From Chrysoperla carnea (lineage: Eukaryota; Arthropoda; Insecta; Neuroptera; Chrysopidae): 64,000 nt of DNA. Positions 45,522-58,116 of this stretch are shown here, one piece after another. The position numbers and the translations under genes were made by a program. The notes under the pieces are model-generated. The model saw only the letters and a program-made list of their open reading frames with translations, made no database searches and was not told the origin of the DNA. The DNA lies in NCBI RefSeq assembly GCF_905475395.1, contig NC_058338.1:94969435-95033434 (forward strand), read 5' to 3'. Every line of letters begins with the position of its first letter. The first letter of the stretch is position 1.

Positions 45522-46357
45522 ATATTGAAGACACGCCCTCACATCTGAGTGGTGGAACGAATTCTAATAAAAATACAGGAGCGCGATCAAGAAAAATTCA
45601 CTGCATAGATTTTAATGCATCGTTACATCAAGAATACAATCTACCATCTCAATACGAAGATGAACAACAACATCATCGAGCCAAACAATCTCCACGACAT
45701 CCGGCCGCGGAACATCAGCAACAGCAACATCATCGTATCAAAGTAGTCGACAATAATGATCAAGCAATCGATGCGACAACAACAAATCGTGTAAATGAAG
45801 CGTTAGAATTAAAATTTGATCCGAAATCGATATTAGAAACATATATGATGGAAACATCAACACCGATACAAATAAACAACAAACTATCGTTAAAACCTCC
45901 ATTAAAAAATAAAAAATTACAATATTTTGATAATATTAATTACGATTGTGATATTTTTACACCATATTTATCGATAGATGAGAATTCAAGCGGGGCTCTA
46001 GGTCCGCTTGGTGGTGGTGGAACACTAGGAAGCAGCGGTACTTCTGTTGGTGATGATCGAAGTACAAATAATAATAATAATAATAACGGTCGTTTAAGTA
46101 AGAATAATACAAAGAAAATTGTTGATGATCCGGATAAATCCGCACGTGACTTTTGTATAAGAGAAAGCGATAATTTATTTCGTTGTAAATTATGTGATCG
46201 AATTTATACACATATTAGTAATTTTTGTAGACATTATATGACGTCACATAAAAGTGATATACGTGTTTTCTCATGTCCTGTTTGTTTTAAGGAATTTACG
46301 AGAAAGGATAATATGATGGCACATCTAAAAATTATTCATAGACAATTTAATTCTTAA
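45522..46357 (+). CDS. ttk: Tramtrack alternative terminal exon, Ttk69-type zinc fingers
   Basis: Joins the shared exon in phase 1 (G plus AT gives Asp339) and ends at TAA, for a 616-residue protein. After a low-complexity Gln/His/Asn region come two C2H2 fingers: C560, C563, H576, H581 and C590, C593, H606, H611. Both have C-x2-C-x12-H-x4-H spacing. The finger cores [10 protein letters not shown] and [14 protein letters not shown] are those of Drosophila Ttk69, which binds GGTCCTGC-type sites and represses ftz and even-skipped; this last point is from the literature. The protein ends only five residues after the last His, far shorter than the long tail of Drosophila Ttk69, so tail functions would be missing. 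Acceptor: TTAATATTTTAG at 45521. The minus-strand frame at 45957-46211 is a shadow. Confidence 0.94.
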
Positions 46358-46524
46358 AAAAAAAAAACAAAATGTTTATTTCAAATTTATTTATTTTATT
46401 TTACTTAATTTAAGTGAAACTTCTTTAGGGTAACATGAATTTATTTACAGTTAACCAAAGAGATGTAAGATAGAGATGAAATGAAAATGATGAAAAAAAT
46501 TTAAGATCGTAAAACCTGTTCAGG

Positions 46525-46640
46525 TACTGCAAATGGGTCCTTACCATCTAGATCGAGTGTTCCTGTGTGTCCTCCTTGAGAGCTACCCGCCACTCGAAGG
46601 CGAGACGTTTCCGGGTAAGAGATGCTATTTTAAGCAGATA
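46525..46640 (-). repeat. Short LINE fragment, copy 2
   Basis: CCTCCTTGAGAGCTACCCGC, then AAGGCGAGACGTTTCCGGGT, then AAGAGATGCTATTTTAAGCA match the start of the 44789-45075 copy with mismatches. Confidence 0.6.
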
Positions 46641-48116
46641 TGAAGCTATAGAAAAATTGTACAATAATTTCCTCTCTATCTTTCTACTCTTTAGAAAAAT
46701 GTAAGTTAATTTTTAAAAGAAGTTTCATTTCCTGAATATATTTTTTTGGTTCAATTAGAGACCACTTCCTAAAAACAAAACTTAAAACAAAAGTGCCTTA
46801 AATGTGTGAAATTTTATATCCTTAAATCGTACTTTTTTTTATATACAAAGGACTAGAATTTTATAAAAAACAAATCGAATTTATTTAAATGCCTTTTTAG
46901 AAAAGAGTATTCTACAATTTCTGAGTTGATTCTACGATCAATACAATTTTTACAAATTTCTCACTTATAATGCAAATCAGATTAAGTTGTCGGGTCGATA
47001 CAAATTCGAAATCAAATCGAGAGATTGAAAAATATTTGTATCTGAGGGTCAACAGAAAGCGTAGAACTACCCAAAAATATTTATACTAAGTAAAAAGTGG
47101 CCTTATTATTGCACAAACAAATTTTTACATGACTTATCATATTTTTTTATATATACACAAAAAAAATATTTTTTATCAAAATTTATGAAACAGGAACTCA
47201 AGAGAACGTGGATTATAGATTTTTTTTTTAAAATTATGACAACGAATTATATAGAAATAATTTCAAAATTAGTGCCTAAGCAATCCACAATACTCTGAAA
47301 ATCGTTGGGAAATATCAGAACGTATCGAAAAATGTTCGTAATAATTGTTAAACCGTGTTTTAACACCACGAAAAAAATATTTTTTGTTTAATTATTGAAC
47401 TGAATAGAAAAGAAATAAATTTAAAAAAAAAAAAAAAATAACGTTATCAGTTCCAAATTTAAAAAAAAAAATGCCTTCTCATTAGTTAAATAAAAAAAAA
47501 AAAAAATTTTTATATTAATTATTGTAGTGATAATGGATGGAATTTATTTAATATATTTATCGTTAAAAAATATTTATTTAAAAAAATAATAAAAATAATT
47601 AATTGTAAAACTTAAACAAAAAAAAAAACAAAAAATGGACGCCTGAGAAATAAAAACCCTATTATGTAGATCAAATTTTTTAAAATACTATTTAAAGAAA
47701 CAAAATAATTAATTTTATTACAATTAATTAATCTTTCAAACTATTAGTTTTTAGTTCAATTTAAAAGAAATGCCTCAATTTTCCTCGTTTATAATTTTTA
47801 TCACACAGATGTTTAAACTAAATTTTAGATCGCTAAATTGCATCGGATAGAATAATTCAATATACACTATAAAATAGGAGACTGAACTTAACAAGTGACC
47901 AAAAGAAAGCCTATAAAAAAATCCTACAGTTTTATCCGTTTGCGATTTTTAACTCTACATTTTATATCTTTAATTACGCGTGAAAAATGAATTCTTTCAA
48001 AAATGTTGGGAAATGGTGTGAAAATTTGATTGTAAATAAAACTTTTATATTGGTAACTCGCTGTAAAAAGCTTTATTTATGAAACTTAAGGGAGTTATTC
48101 ATTTTAACTCGAAGTT

Positions 48117-48229
48117 AGTGTCGGATTTAATGGTGATGGCGCCCTAGGACAACGCATCGAAAGCTCCTTTTTTTTTAAATAAAAATCAATTGTTGTCGCC
48201 CTGGGTCTTAAATCCGCCACTGCTTGAGA
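48117..48229. repeat. Small foldback, about 110 bp
   Basis: AGTGTCGGATTTAATGGTGA with GGCGCCCTAGG pairs with CGCCCTGGGTCTTAAATCCG and CCACTGC. Similar phrases (CAGTGGCGGAATTAGCC at 53351, GGGTCGGATTAACCGTG at 53928) indicate degraded relatives nearby. Confidence 0.7.
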
Positions 48230-48679
48230 TCCCCCATGTAAGTAATTACAAGTTATAAAATGAGAAACACATTATTTCAGTCATTGATCGAAGTTTAGCA
48301 TAAACATCTGGGGATACTTTGTTCAAAGAACTTCTCTTTATGTCAATTAAAATTGCGACATAACCTCATTACATAAATATTATATTTTATAGGTTTAGTT
48401 ATATAAAAAAAAAATTATGTAATTATTGTGGTACCTTTTTAAAAGGATTATTTTTGTTTAATATTGTATAAAAGTATGTTCCATTTAATGTGTTGTTACG
48501 TCACAAAGAATCAATTGATTTTGAAAATTGTATATATAATATTTTATAAATCATAATTTCACACCATTGGCAGAGTGCTGATAGGAATCAAACCCATGAC
48601 ATACTGGGTACAGAAGTCAGTTTGAAAACGGGAGAACTGATAAATTTTACGTGAATTAACTAATATAAATGTGAAATTA

Positions 48680-48800
48680 ACTTTGTTTGTCTGTCTGTCT
48701 GTTAGTTACAGTTTCACGTTTAAACCGCTGAACTATTTTGATGATTTTCGGTTTGGATATAGAAAGAAGCTTGGGAAAGGATATAGAATACTTTTTGTCA
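48680..48800. repeat. Repeat-like segment with (GTCT)n tract
   Basis: Contains TTTGTCTGTCTGTCTGTTAG, then TTTAAACCGCTGAACTATTT, then GATGATTTTCGGTTTGG. This wording is frequent in insect interspersed repeats, from memory. It appears once here, so the family is not confirmed. Confidence 0.4.
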
Positions 48801-51800
48801 TGTAAATAAAACTTGAAGAGCGTGAAATTGGGGGGAAATGTCCGTAAAACTACCCTTTTTACTTATATTCATGCTAAAATGATGGGAATATTTATTTATT
48901 TACTTATATTCATCCGAAAATGGAAAAACACCCCCAAAACTATCTTTTTTCTCTATATATGCTTGATAAATGCCATTTTTTTGCTTTCGACGTGAAATTC
49001 CATGAAACTTATGGTAAAAATTGAAAACTTCCCAAACTAGAATTCCTCCAACAAGAAAAGTTCTAAATAAATCAATGATTCTTTAAATGATTTAATGATT
49101 CACTTAATGAATTAATAAAAATGAAAGCTAGTATGACATAAGTATGACGTCAAATTTTATGTCATGTGTATTATGACTTGTTACAACATTTAATGACGTA
49201 AACAATTTCTACAATGAGGTAACGTACTTCCATTAAATGGAATATATTCGATTACTTAAAAGAAAGAGAGAGAAACATAATAACACTATCCTTATTTTCA
49301 GTATTACAACAAAATTAAAAAAAAAGGAGAGAAATGCATACTGAACTGATTTTTAAAATGTGTGACACAGAAAAAAAAACCCTCTCAAATAGTATGCATT
49401 TTTTTGACGCTGCAAATATTTTTTTGTCCTAATTGTACTTATATTTATTAATATTTTAGTTTATTTCTAGAATTAATTCGAAATTTTGATTTGCTCATTT
49501 TTTTCTAAGGGGGGTGTAGGTTGAATGACCGTGTGAATATGTGTGATTTTTTCTCTGACTTAAATATTTTCGGGGTGTATTAAACGAATTCTTTGTTTTT
49601 TTTTTTTAATTTTTTCCACAACGAATTATTTAAAATTTATGTACTTATTTTTTTTTAATTAGTGCGCATAAAGTTAAAACAAGAGAAATTTATGTTGGGT
49701 TACAGAAGCAGTTGTTTAAGTTCGAAAAATTATCGAGTTTTATAACTGTTTATGGTATCTAAACTGTTGTAATAATGAAATTGGAAAGTGCAAAAATAAA
49801 AAATTTTATCTCTTTATTCTTGGACTAAAGAGGTAAGGTTGAAAAATATTCGAAGAATATTTTTGATTTTTAGTGAATTTTATATAAAATATCAAAATTC
49901 TTTTTTTAAAGAAAAAAAGAATAATTATTTATTTTAAATTTAACTTACAAACACAAATGTTCATACTAAATCTAGATTGCTAGCTTAATAAATCTTTATT
50001 TCAATTTTATACAAATTTTAAAGACGAAAAAAGCGAAGAGAAGACTTGAATACGGAAAAAATTCAGTATCGATAATTAAACTTTTCTTTCTCGACATATC
50101 ATCAAAAAATCTTTATAAAGCAAAGAAAATGCTCGACCAATCGTCAAATAGATCGGATTTTTTTATATTTTGAGTGAAAATTACTATGACACCAAATTTT
50201 ATCAAATTCCGAAAGAAAAAATTTTTTTTTTTTTTTTAATTTTTTCTTAAGAAAATTTTTTGTTTTCAATTTCAGTTACAGTACATAATGTAATTTTGGC
50301 CCAAAAAGTAGAAAAAATAGGTCCATTTGATGATAGGAAGGTCTAATTTTTAAAATATCATTCAAAATCACATACGATGGAGCGCTTCTCGGTGCGATTT
50401 CAAGAAATTTCTTAGAAAATACCTGTCTAATAGTCAAATTAAATGAATTTTCGTGATTTTTGGGTCCTAATTACTTCAGAAAATTCAGAAACCGAAAAAA
50501 GAAAATATTTAGTTTTCGATTTAGATACAAATCAATATTTAGGATAATTAGTACAATTTTCGAGATACCGTCTGAAATTCTTTGATGAAAAACACAAAAA
50601 TCAAATTTATTTGTCTATAAAATTCTACTTTCTAACGTTAAAGCGTTGTAGTATGGCTTCAAACTGTACGAATTTCTAATAGAAAAAATAGCTTTAAAAA
50701 AGCAATAATTTTGAGAAAGAGTTTATTGCTCCATTTTTGACACCCGACCGTAGACAAAACAACTTGATACTCGAATTAATGATTGAAAACTGGACTACTC
50801 CTACTTTGTTGTCTAATTTGTATCAGTTAGTGACAGAGTAGTCTTTAACCTTTTGGAGGTCCTGGATACATAAACATCACGGTGCCTCTTTTTTTTTGTA
50901 AAACTTCATTTGACAGCTAGGTCGAGAACGTACTCTATTTTCTATGTCTATGATCACGCCATTACTGACAGGCAGAAAAGAGACAGACTCATTCTTTGAG
51001 TCAGAGTGTAAAAACAAATTAATGTGCAAAAAATAGATAATTTTTCTGTCACGAAATACAAAATATTAGCATTTAGTTTACCCTGGATAAGTTTTTCGGC
51101 CTAATTAGTTTGCTAATAAGATAATTATACAATGTCGTTGCCCCATTTCGTCTTATTTTACGTATTTTGATGGTTGGCAAATCGAAATGTTATATAAAAT
51201 TAGATTTTGTGAATTGAAACTTCGAAAATCGCATTGCAAATTAATTATTTTGTCCTTGAATCGTGTACTTAATACGTAGAAAGGTAGCGACGGCTACAAA
51301 GAATGTCAAATGTAAAATTAGCATCCTGATAGTTAGTGCTTAATTTAGTATGGACATCTGTGATAACATATATATTTATTTTGGAGCCAATATAAATCCA
51401 AAGATATAGAACATACTACTAAAATAGCATAAACAAATAAATAAATAAATAAAAAACAATAAAGAAATAAAGATCTCAAGATAGTTATTATCAAAGATTT
51501 ATTAAAAATTGTGATTGAATCTTTTTTTTTAAGTACAATATATTTTGTAAGTTTAAAACAAAACAAAAAAATCTCCAATAACTATCTCTAAACAAAAATA
51601 ACACTAAAAAAACTAAAAAAAAATTGTACAAAGTGCAAAAAAAAAAATACAAGAGGACTCTTAAAATTAAATAAAAAATAATATTGAAAACATTTATCTG
51701 TGTGTGGGGGAAGAAAAACAAAATGATCTGTGTTTTTTATTTTTTGTTTGAAAAAAAAAAGATAAAATTTTTTTGACAAGGTAACTAAAACATTTTTTTT

Positions 51801-51989
51801 ACTACTGTTTTTTCGTTTTTTTTTTTAGCTCGATGTAATTTAGATTAGTAGAAAGTATGAAGGTAGTTTTTTTTTTTAGAAATGTATAGAAATTTCGTTC
51901 CTATATTCAATGAAGTGTTTTTTTTTTGCTGTGTTCAGAAATTAACTTGAGTGAACAACGTGGTCCCTCAAAACAAAAGATCCCCAAAT

Positions 51990-52340
51990 GGGTCCCCATC
52001 ACGTAAATCAAGGAATTATCAGTGCCCTTCTTAACAACCTTTCACCTGAATGCTAGACGTCTCCGGGTAAGGGATGCAATTTTAAGCCGATGAAGACAGA
52101 CGCAACAGAAAAAGCTCACAGCTTCCACAGATGAGATTTCTCCCAGAATTGATAGATCCCAGGTTTCAGGCCCAAACTTGTGTAAATAACATGCATGGAG
52201 GTTTTATCAGCCTCCATACACACCCTTCAAGTGGGAACATCAGAGATTCTCAAGTTATGAAGGTAATACTTCAATTGACAGTCCCCTGTCAAGAGTCTTA
52301 CCATCCTTCTCAACTTCGCTCTGGTGAGTTTTAGGCGAGC
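51990..52340 (-). repeat. LINE fragment, copy 3
   Basis: Matches 44789-45075 over TAGACGTCTCCGGGTAAGGG, then CAATTTTAAGCCGA, then TGTGTAAATAACATGCATGG, then AGGTTTTATCAGCCTCCATA, then CAGTCCCCTGTCAAGAGTCT. The minus-strand protein is destroyed. A further scrap (TTTTCTCCCAAGATTGATAA) lies at 62886. Confidence 0.65.
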
Positions 52341-54299
52341 ACAGTTGAATGGCCTAGCCATGGTAAAAAGAATACGTTTTTGTCAAGTCCGCGCTTCGCC
52401 AACTTGCTGTCATTTTTTTCCTCTCTCTCGTTTAAATAGGGAAATAAAAGAGTAAACAACAAGTATGGCGGCTAGTTGGCGACAATAGTAAGAGACTCTC
52501 CTCTGCGTAAAAACTGTTAATTTTATATTTGGATAATTTAAGTAACCTTAACTTAAGCTGTGATGACAATGATTGCCTTTTTCAATTTGTTTCAAGTTTT
52601 GTCCGAGTTCAATTTCTGAACGCAGCTCTGTTTGCAATTTTTGTTAAAATTAATGCATGAAAATGAATGATTTTGTGAATTTTGATATGCATTATTATTC
52701 GCATGGTTTGCTTGAGCAAAAAATGGATGCATCATACATTAAAAATCCACAAATTGGCAAAATAATAATTTAGATTGCATTATTAAGCGCCAAATTCGAA
52801 TGATTTTGACCACGTTTCGATCAAGATTAATCAGTCTCGTAAATATTAAATGAGTGAAAAATTGTGTCGCTTAAAATATCGATTTTTGAAGCTCGGATCT
52901 CTTATTTCTCAATTTTTTCATTTACATTTTCAAAATTATATATATAATTTTTATACTTGATTGAAAGTATGAAGTACTAATTTTCCAAAGTCCCGACTTA
53001 AAATTTATTCGATTGTTTTTTGTACTTAAACTTTTTTCTTTATTCTAAAAAGAATGTTCACCAATTTTTCAGCATGTTTTCTCACAACTCAATTATTAAA
53101 AATTAAATTCTATACATTTCTAAGAGTGGTAAAATGTGGAAATAAAACAAATCTCATTTTTTTTAAATGTATTAATTTTGTAGTTATTATTGATTTGATT
53201 GATTGATTAATGTTCATGTTCAATGATCGAAAACACTCATTACGTTTGAAAACAATCAGGACCCGCTTTTGTAGGCAAAAATCATTTCAATGTAAACACA
53301 TTTTTGTACCCAAATTGAAACAAATAATTAGGTCTGAATTGTGCCCCAACAGTGGCGGAATTAGCCAAATAGCAACGGTAGCAAATGCTACGGGCCATGC
53401 GGACCCGTAAAAATAACGCAGTGGAAAAATGAATGTTAAAAAAGAGTTAAATAATATTTGACTAAAAAGGTTAATGTGATACAGGCAAATTTCTCTCTTT
53501 ATTGATAGAAGGTGGTAGCATGCTGTCAAATCGGTTATCAAAAAAAAAAGAGTGTTGACAGCTCAAAGATGTGGACTTCTAAAAATAAAACCTTTTATTT
53601 GCTAACCTTCTCATTATATATAACAAAAAAAGACACGGTCTATTTTGCATGTCTATTTTAACAACTCCACTAACGAAATTTATCCAGGCAAAAGTTTTTA
53701 CACTAAACAAAATAAATTAAGCCACACTAAAATTTCGAAAGACGTATTTCAGCAATAGTACCGTAAAAAGGCGTTATAAAAGTTGTACTCCTTGTTAGTG
53801 TTTTGCACTCCTATGTTTATATAAGAAGAATAGACTGATCCATTTTGAACTGACATCGTTTTAATTAGTTTTAAATCTTAACACTAGGAGGTTAACGACA
53901 AAACTTATCAGCACATAGTTGTTCACAGGGTCGGATTAACCGTGTCATGGTCCCTAGGCAATGTCATTTTCTTCTAGCCGATGCGGGGCAATTACCTACT
54001 CTACCTAATGGTTAGTACGACCCTGGTTGTCCTGATCAGCAACACATAATTTTGATTATTTTCGATCATTGATTATTAGCCCAATCCCAATTGATACATC
54101 AATAAAATAAAAACAGATAGATATTTTTTACACTATTTAACAATTATTTATTTTGATATATTTATGGTACAATTTCTAAATATTGATTGATGAATTAATA
54201 TTGATAATATCAAATATTAAAAATATTAATCAATAATCAATAATAAAACAATAGTAGTGATTTTTTTTGATTTAATTATTGCAAATATCGTCTATATTA

Positions 54300-54420
54300 T
54301 AAATATAAATATATATATATATATAAATACATATATCGTAGATATTTATTTAAATCAATATATATATATTTAATTATTTTAATTATTGTTTAGTTAATTA
54401 TTATTATTATTATACAATTT
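54300..54420. repeat. AT-only simple-repeat block
   Basis: Consists almost only of ATATAT and TTATTA words, with an (AT)n run at 54308-54325. Confidence 0.6.
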
Positions 54421-54757
54421 TTATTATTTTTATTTTACTTTTTATTTTATTTTTTTTTTAATTATTTAAAAATAAAGTTAAATTGATTAAAGTATAAATT
54501 TTTATTTTTTTTATTTTTGTTGTGTGTGTTGATATTTATTTTTAGTTTGAGATAGAAAATAAATTGCTTGGAAGCTTGATAATCCAGCTCATGATTGATC
54601 AAAATATTCAAAATATAAAGGAAAGATTCTAGTTGATAAACCTTTCTACGTTTTTTTATCGACATTTATGCGCTTATTTGACCCTTTTTATGCCATGTAT
54701 CTTGCGGACAATAAAATTGGGACAAAGCTTGTACATGTATACATATGAAATATATCA

Positions 54758-55148
54758 AGGTATTCGCACCGTGTGTGAGTTTTATTGGAGGCGTTTCCAT
54801 GGTAACGATACACTACTTCAATTATAGAATTGTATGGATGCATATATAATTGTATGGTTTGCATTTATGACTTACATTGAAAATTTAATATTATTGTCTA
54901 ACAAATTTAAATAAATAATTATGATAATTTACATTTTAAAAATAATATTTGTGCAATTTGATTTCTTATTTTCACAATTTTTCTTAAGTTTAATCAATTA
55001 GTGTTTTTCAATAATTTTAATTTGATATTCACTATAACATTTACATGTAAAGAATTGCAAATTAGTCATAACAGCCTCCTTTAACGCCAAAATTTTTCAC
55101 TGGAAGTGCTGGCATAGATTTTATTGTCCCTACCATGACTACGCACAC
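54758..55148 (-). repeat. Dispersed 390-bp repeat, inverted partner of 21232-21632
   Basis: Reverse-complement copy of the earlier block, from TATTCGCACCGTGTGTGAGT and GGAGGCGTTTCCATGG to GTCCCTACCATGACTACG. It ends right at a family A copy. Confidence 0.82.
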
Positions 55149-55154
55149 AACAAA

Positions 55155-55555
55155 TACTAAGTTTAGTCCCAAGTTTGTAACGCTAAAAAATATTGATGCT
55201 ACGAACAAAATTTTGCCATAGGTGTTCATAAAATCATATTTTCGGTTGCTGTCTGTCTGTCAACATGATAACTCAAAAACGAAAAAAGATATCAAGCTGA
55301 AATTCGTATAGCGTGCTTAGGACATAAAAAGTGAGGCGAGTTCGTAAATGAGCAACAGGTCAATTAATTCTTGGATCCGTAGGGCCCATCTTGTAAATCG
55401 TTAGAGATAGAACAAAAGTTTAAATGTATAAAATATTCCTTATAAAAAAATAAACAACTTTTGTTTGAAACATTTTTTCGTAAAAATCACTGTTCCGAGA
55501 GAGCTCAAATTATATAGTACGTGATATATGGGAATATCAGTTATGTGTGTAAAAA
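55155..55555 (-). repeat. Dispersed repeat family A, copy 5 (reverse)
   Basis: Runs from ACTAAGTTTAGTCCCAAGTT, through TTCATAAAATCATATTTTCG and GGGCCCATCTTGTAAATCGT, to TTGTTTGAAACATTTTTTCG and TGTTCC. It lacks both TACCATG ends. Confidence 0.8.
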
Positions 55556-56744
55556 CTTATCAAGGGTTAAAAATAATATGGCAATAAGCTCAGAATTTAG
55601 AAATGTTTTTCCTGATATTCTGGTCAATTATGAGCTCGTTTATTAAATTTCCAAAGAATAAAGTTTATTTTCAAGGCATCTATTGTGTTTTAGAAAATTA
55701 GGTAATCATTTGAGTTGAACCATCTTAATTGTAATCCTTGTTTTTTTCCGAACAGTAAGTATCAGCAACAATGAGCCTTTTATGTACGAATTACGATAGG
55801 ATGTAACATCGGCTAGTTGATTTTTTTTTCAGACAAAACTTTCTAAGAATTTTCTTAGAGAGACAATTTCTGAAATTGTTAAGACTAAGTAAAATTCTAA
55901 TAACATCGTCAAATTGCTTTCCTACAACCTAGCAGCCTGAGAAAGTCTTAAATAAGAACGAAATGTTATAATTTAATAAACAAATTTCTACAAAAACATT
56001 TTGGTACGAAAATAATTTAATGGATTACCAAATTCTTGTAATTCGAGGTCTCATAGCTTGCTGATATTGGCTCTGTTGGTTGGTAAAATAAATTCCTTGT
56101 GTTTGTTGTTTTTTTTTGAGAATGATCCATTATTTTGGTAGAAATCTCGTTGAAATTTAGAAAACTTAGTTTTTTTAAATCGAAAATAATTGCAAAATTT
56201 GCTAATATACATGTTTCTTTTTTTAAAACTTGGACATTAAAGGATCTTATGGATAAAAGGTATGAAACAATATATATTTCTCGTTATTTAAACAAGAATT
56301 AATTTTTTATTTTTCCCAACCTTCGTTTTGTTTTTTGAAACATTTCAAATTAAAATAAAGTTCTGATTCCACATCCCAATCTAAGACAACTCAGAATTAT
56401 GAATTTGTAAAAGTATATTTTTGTAGAATTTTAAGTTTTTAGTTCCAGCTTATTAATGAGTTATTACTTGCGAAAAAATATTTTTAAAACTCCTAAAAGA
56501 CCTTTTATTTGGGTCCAAAAGCCGACTTTAATAAATCCTTCCTAATAACACTAAAGTCAATTTTTTTTATGTTTTAAATTTCGGAACATCGAAGATTCCT
56601 GGATTGTATAAATGAAGTTTCAATCATCGAAAGGCCAACATCGCAAAAGTCAAAAGTACCTTACCATAATAGCCAGAGTATAGAAATTAGATGCATAATG
56701 CAATTTATTGTAGAAATTTTTTTCTTGTTGGAAGTTCAGGGGTA

Positions 56745-57025
56745 TTCTCCGAATGTAGACCCCAGTTGGCGGGACGACAGAATCTTGAAAAACACGTTTT
56801 ATTAAATATCTCATAAACCGGGCATCGTACAATAATAATAGTTGGAATCATTTTTATAGATAATAACATTTTCTATAACTTTTATTTGAAATTTTTTTTT
56901 TTGTATAATGCATATATTTTTATTTATAGCGTTATTATCTACAAAAATGATCCTTATTATTATTTTCGTACGATACATGATTCACGTGATATTTGATAAA
57001 ACGTGTTCCAAGATAGCGGCTGAAG
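56745..57025. repeat. Foldback element upstream of the Ttk88-type exon
   Basis: CTTGAAAAACACGTTTTATT, then AAATATC, then GGGCATCGTACAATAATAAT, then GGAATCATTTTTATAGATAA at the left pair with TTATCTACAAAAATGATCCT, then TATTATTTTCGTACGATACA, then GATATTTGATAAAACGTGTT at the right. The frames at 56650-56832 and 56908-57099 lie on it and are not genes. Confidence 0.82.
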
Positions 57026-57382
57026 CTCGTGCTCCCTGTCTCGCGAACTTGAGTTTACATTTAGAGGATCCCAGAATATTAATGTTTAATCATGATTGAA
57101 CCTTTATTTAATCTTTTGGGCGTTTAGATAGAAAGTACTCGATAAATCGTCAAATGATCCCGATTTTTGTATTTCTTGGACCAAAATTACTCAATTTTTC
57201 TAAAAAAATCGGGAACCATGAAGGAATTATGGCTTCAGGGAAATTAAATTGAATTTTAGTGTCACCAGGAAAGATTTATAATGATCGACTCTCCCACATT
57301 CTACTACTGATTTATTATTTTTGTTTTTGATTTCCATAGAAATGATTTTTGAGTACATTTTTGTATTTTTATTTGTTAACAG

Positions 57383-58116
57383 AGTCCCCATCTATACGAA
57401 ATATAATGAACACAGCGATAAATAATAAATTTAACCAAAAACAAATCATAAAAAGTGAACCAAATGACCATCAACAACAGCAACAGCAACAACATCATTT
57501 GTTTTTACAACATGCGACGTCAGCATCCCTGGAATCAGCGTTATCACACTATCAAATATTAATTAATCAACAGAATTCACAACAACAATCCGATAACATC
57601 AACAATAACAATTTAAATATAGTTACTTCTATGGCATCTACAAGTGGAGCAGCGACTCCTGGTGGTGGGGGCACAATGATTACAACAACACCGGGTGTTG
57701 GCAACAATAATACACAGTTATCGGCACCAAGTGGACGACAACCGGTGCGTAGACGTAACAGACGACGGGCCACATCAGCAAGTCAAGATCCAGCTGAACA
57801 GCTAACCGAAATGTCTGTACGTGGTTTAAATTTATTCCGGTATGCATCAGTGAGTGAAGGTATCTATCAATGTACAGAATGTGCTAAGGTTGATGTACAA
57901 AAGACATTCAAAAATAAATATAGTTTTCAACGGCATGCATTTTTATATCATGAAGGCCATCAACGTAAAGTATTCCCGTGTCCGGTATGTCAGAAAGAAT
58001 TTTCACGGCCTGATAAAATGAAAAATCATATGAAAACTGTACATGATTGTTTTATGCCAAAAGAATGTGTGTTTCCACAAACTCCTAACTTTTATTTAAA
58101 TCCTCCAAATGTATAG
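57383..58116 (+). CDS. ttk: Tramtrack alternative terminal exon, Ttk88-type zinc fingers
   Basis: Joins the shared exon in phase 1 (G plus AG gives Glu339) after the acceptor TTTGTTAACAG at 57382. It ends at TAG, for a 582-residue protein. It opens with a SUMO-type motif (IKSE, Lys362) and a poly-Gln run, then a Ser/Asn-rich region and a basic stretch (RRRNRRRATS). Two fingers follow: C502, C505, H523, H528 and C538, C541, H554, H559. The first has 17 residues between the second Cys and the first His instead of 12, and reads YQCTECAKVDVQKTFKNKYS, a mark of Drosophila Ttk88. The second reads CPVCQKEFSRPDKMKNH. Ttk88 binds different DNA sites from Ttk69 in Drosophila. The ATG at 57349 is intronic. 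The minus-strand frame at 57567-57773 is a shadow. Confidence 0.94.

Larger units (their letters stand above)
46358..57382 (+). other. ttk: 3' UTR of the Ttk69-type exon, then intron to the Ttk88-type exon
   Basis: The end of the Ttk69-type transcript cannot be fixed by eye; AATAAA occurs near 47415 and 47655. The rest is about 10 kb of AT-rich intron for the Ttk88 splice form. It holds LINE scraps (46525-46640, 51990-52340), a foldback at 48117-48229, a (GTCT)n-containing repeat at 48690-48790, a family A copy and a 390-bp repeat (54758-55555), a simple-repeat-rich block at 54300-54420 and a foldback at 56745-57025. No further exon was seen. Confidence 0.6.

Noticed and set aside
45957-46211. 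Minus-strand frame with a Tyr-rich stretch
   Set aside because: Shadow of the Ttk69-type exon; the Tyr run comes from its Asn codons read backwards.
51345-51779. Three overlapping minus-strand frames rich in Phe and Leu
   Set aside because: They result from poly-A tracts read in reverse (TTT codons) and have no coding signature.
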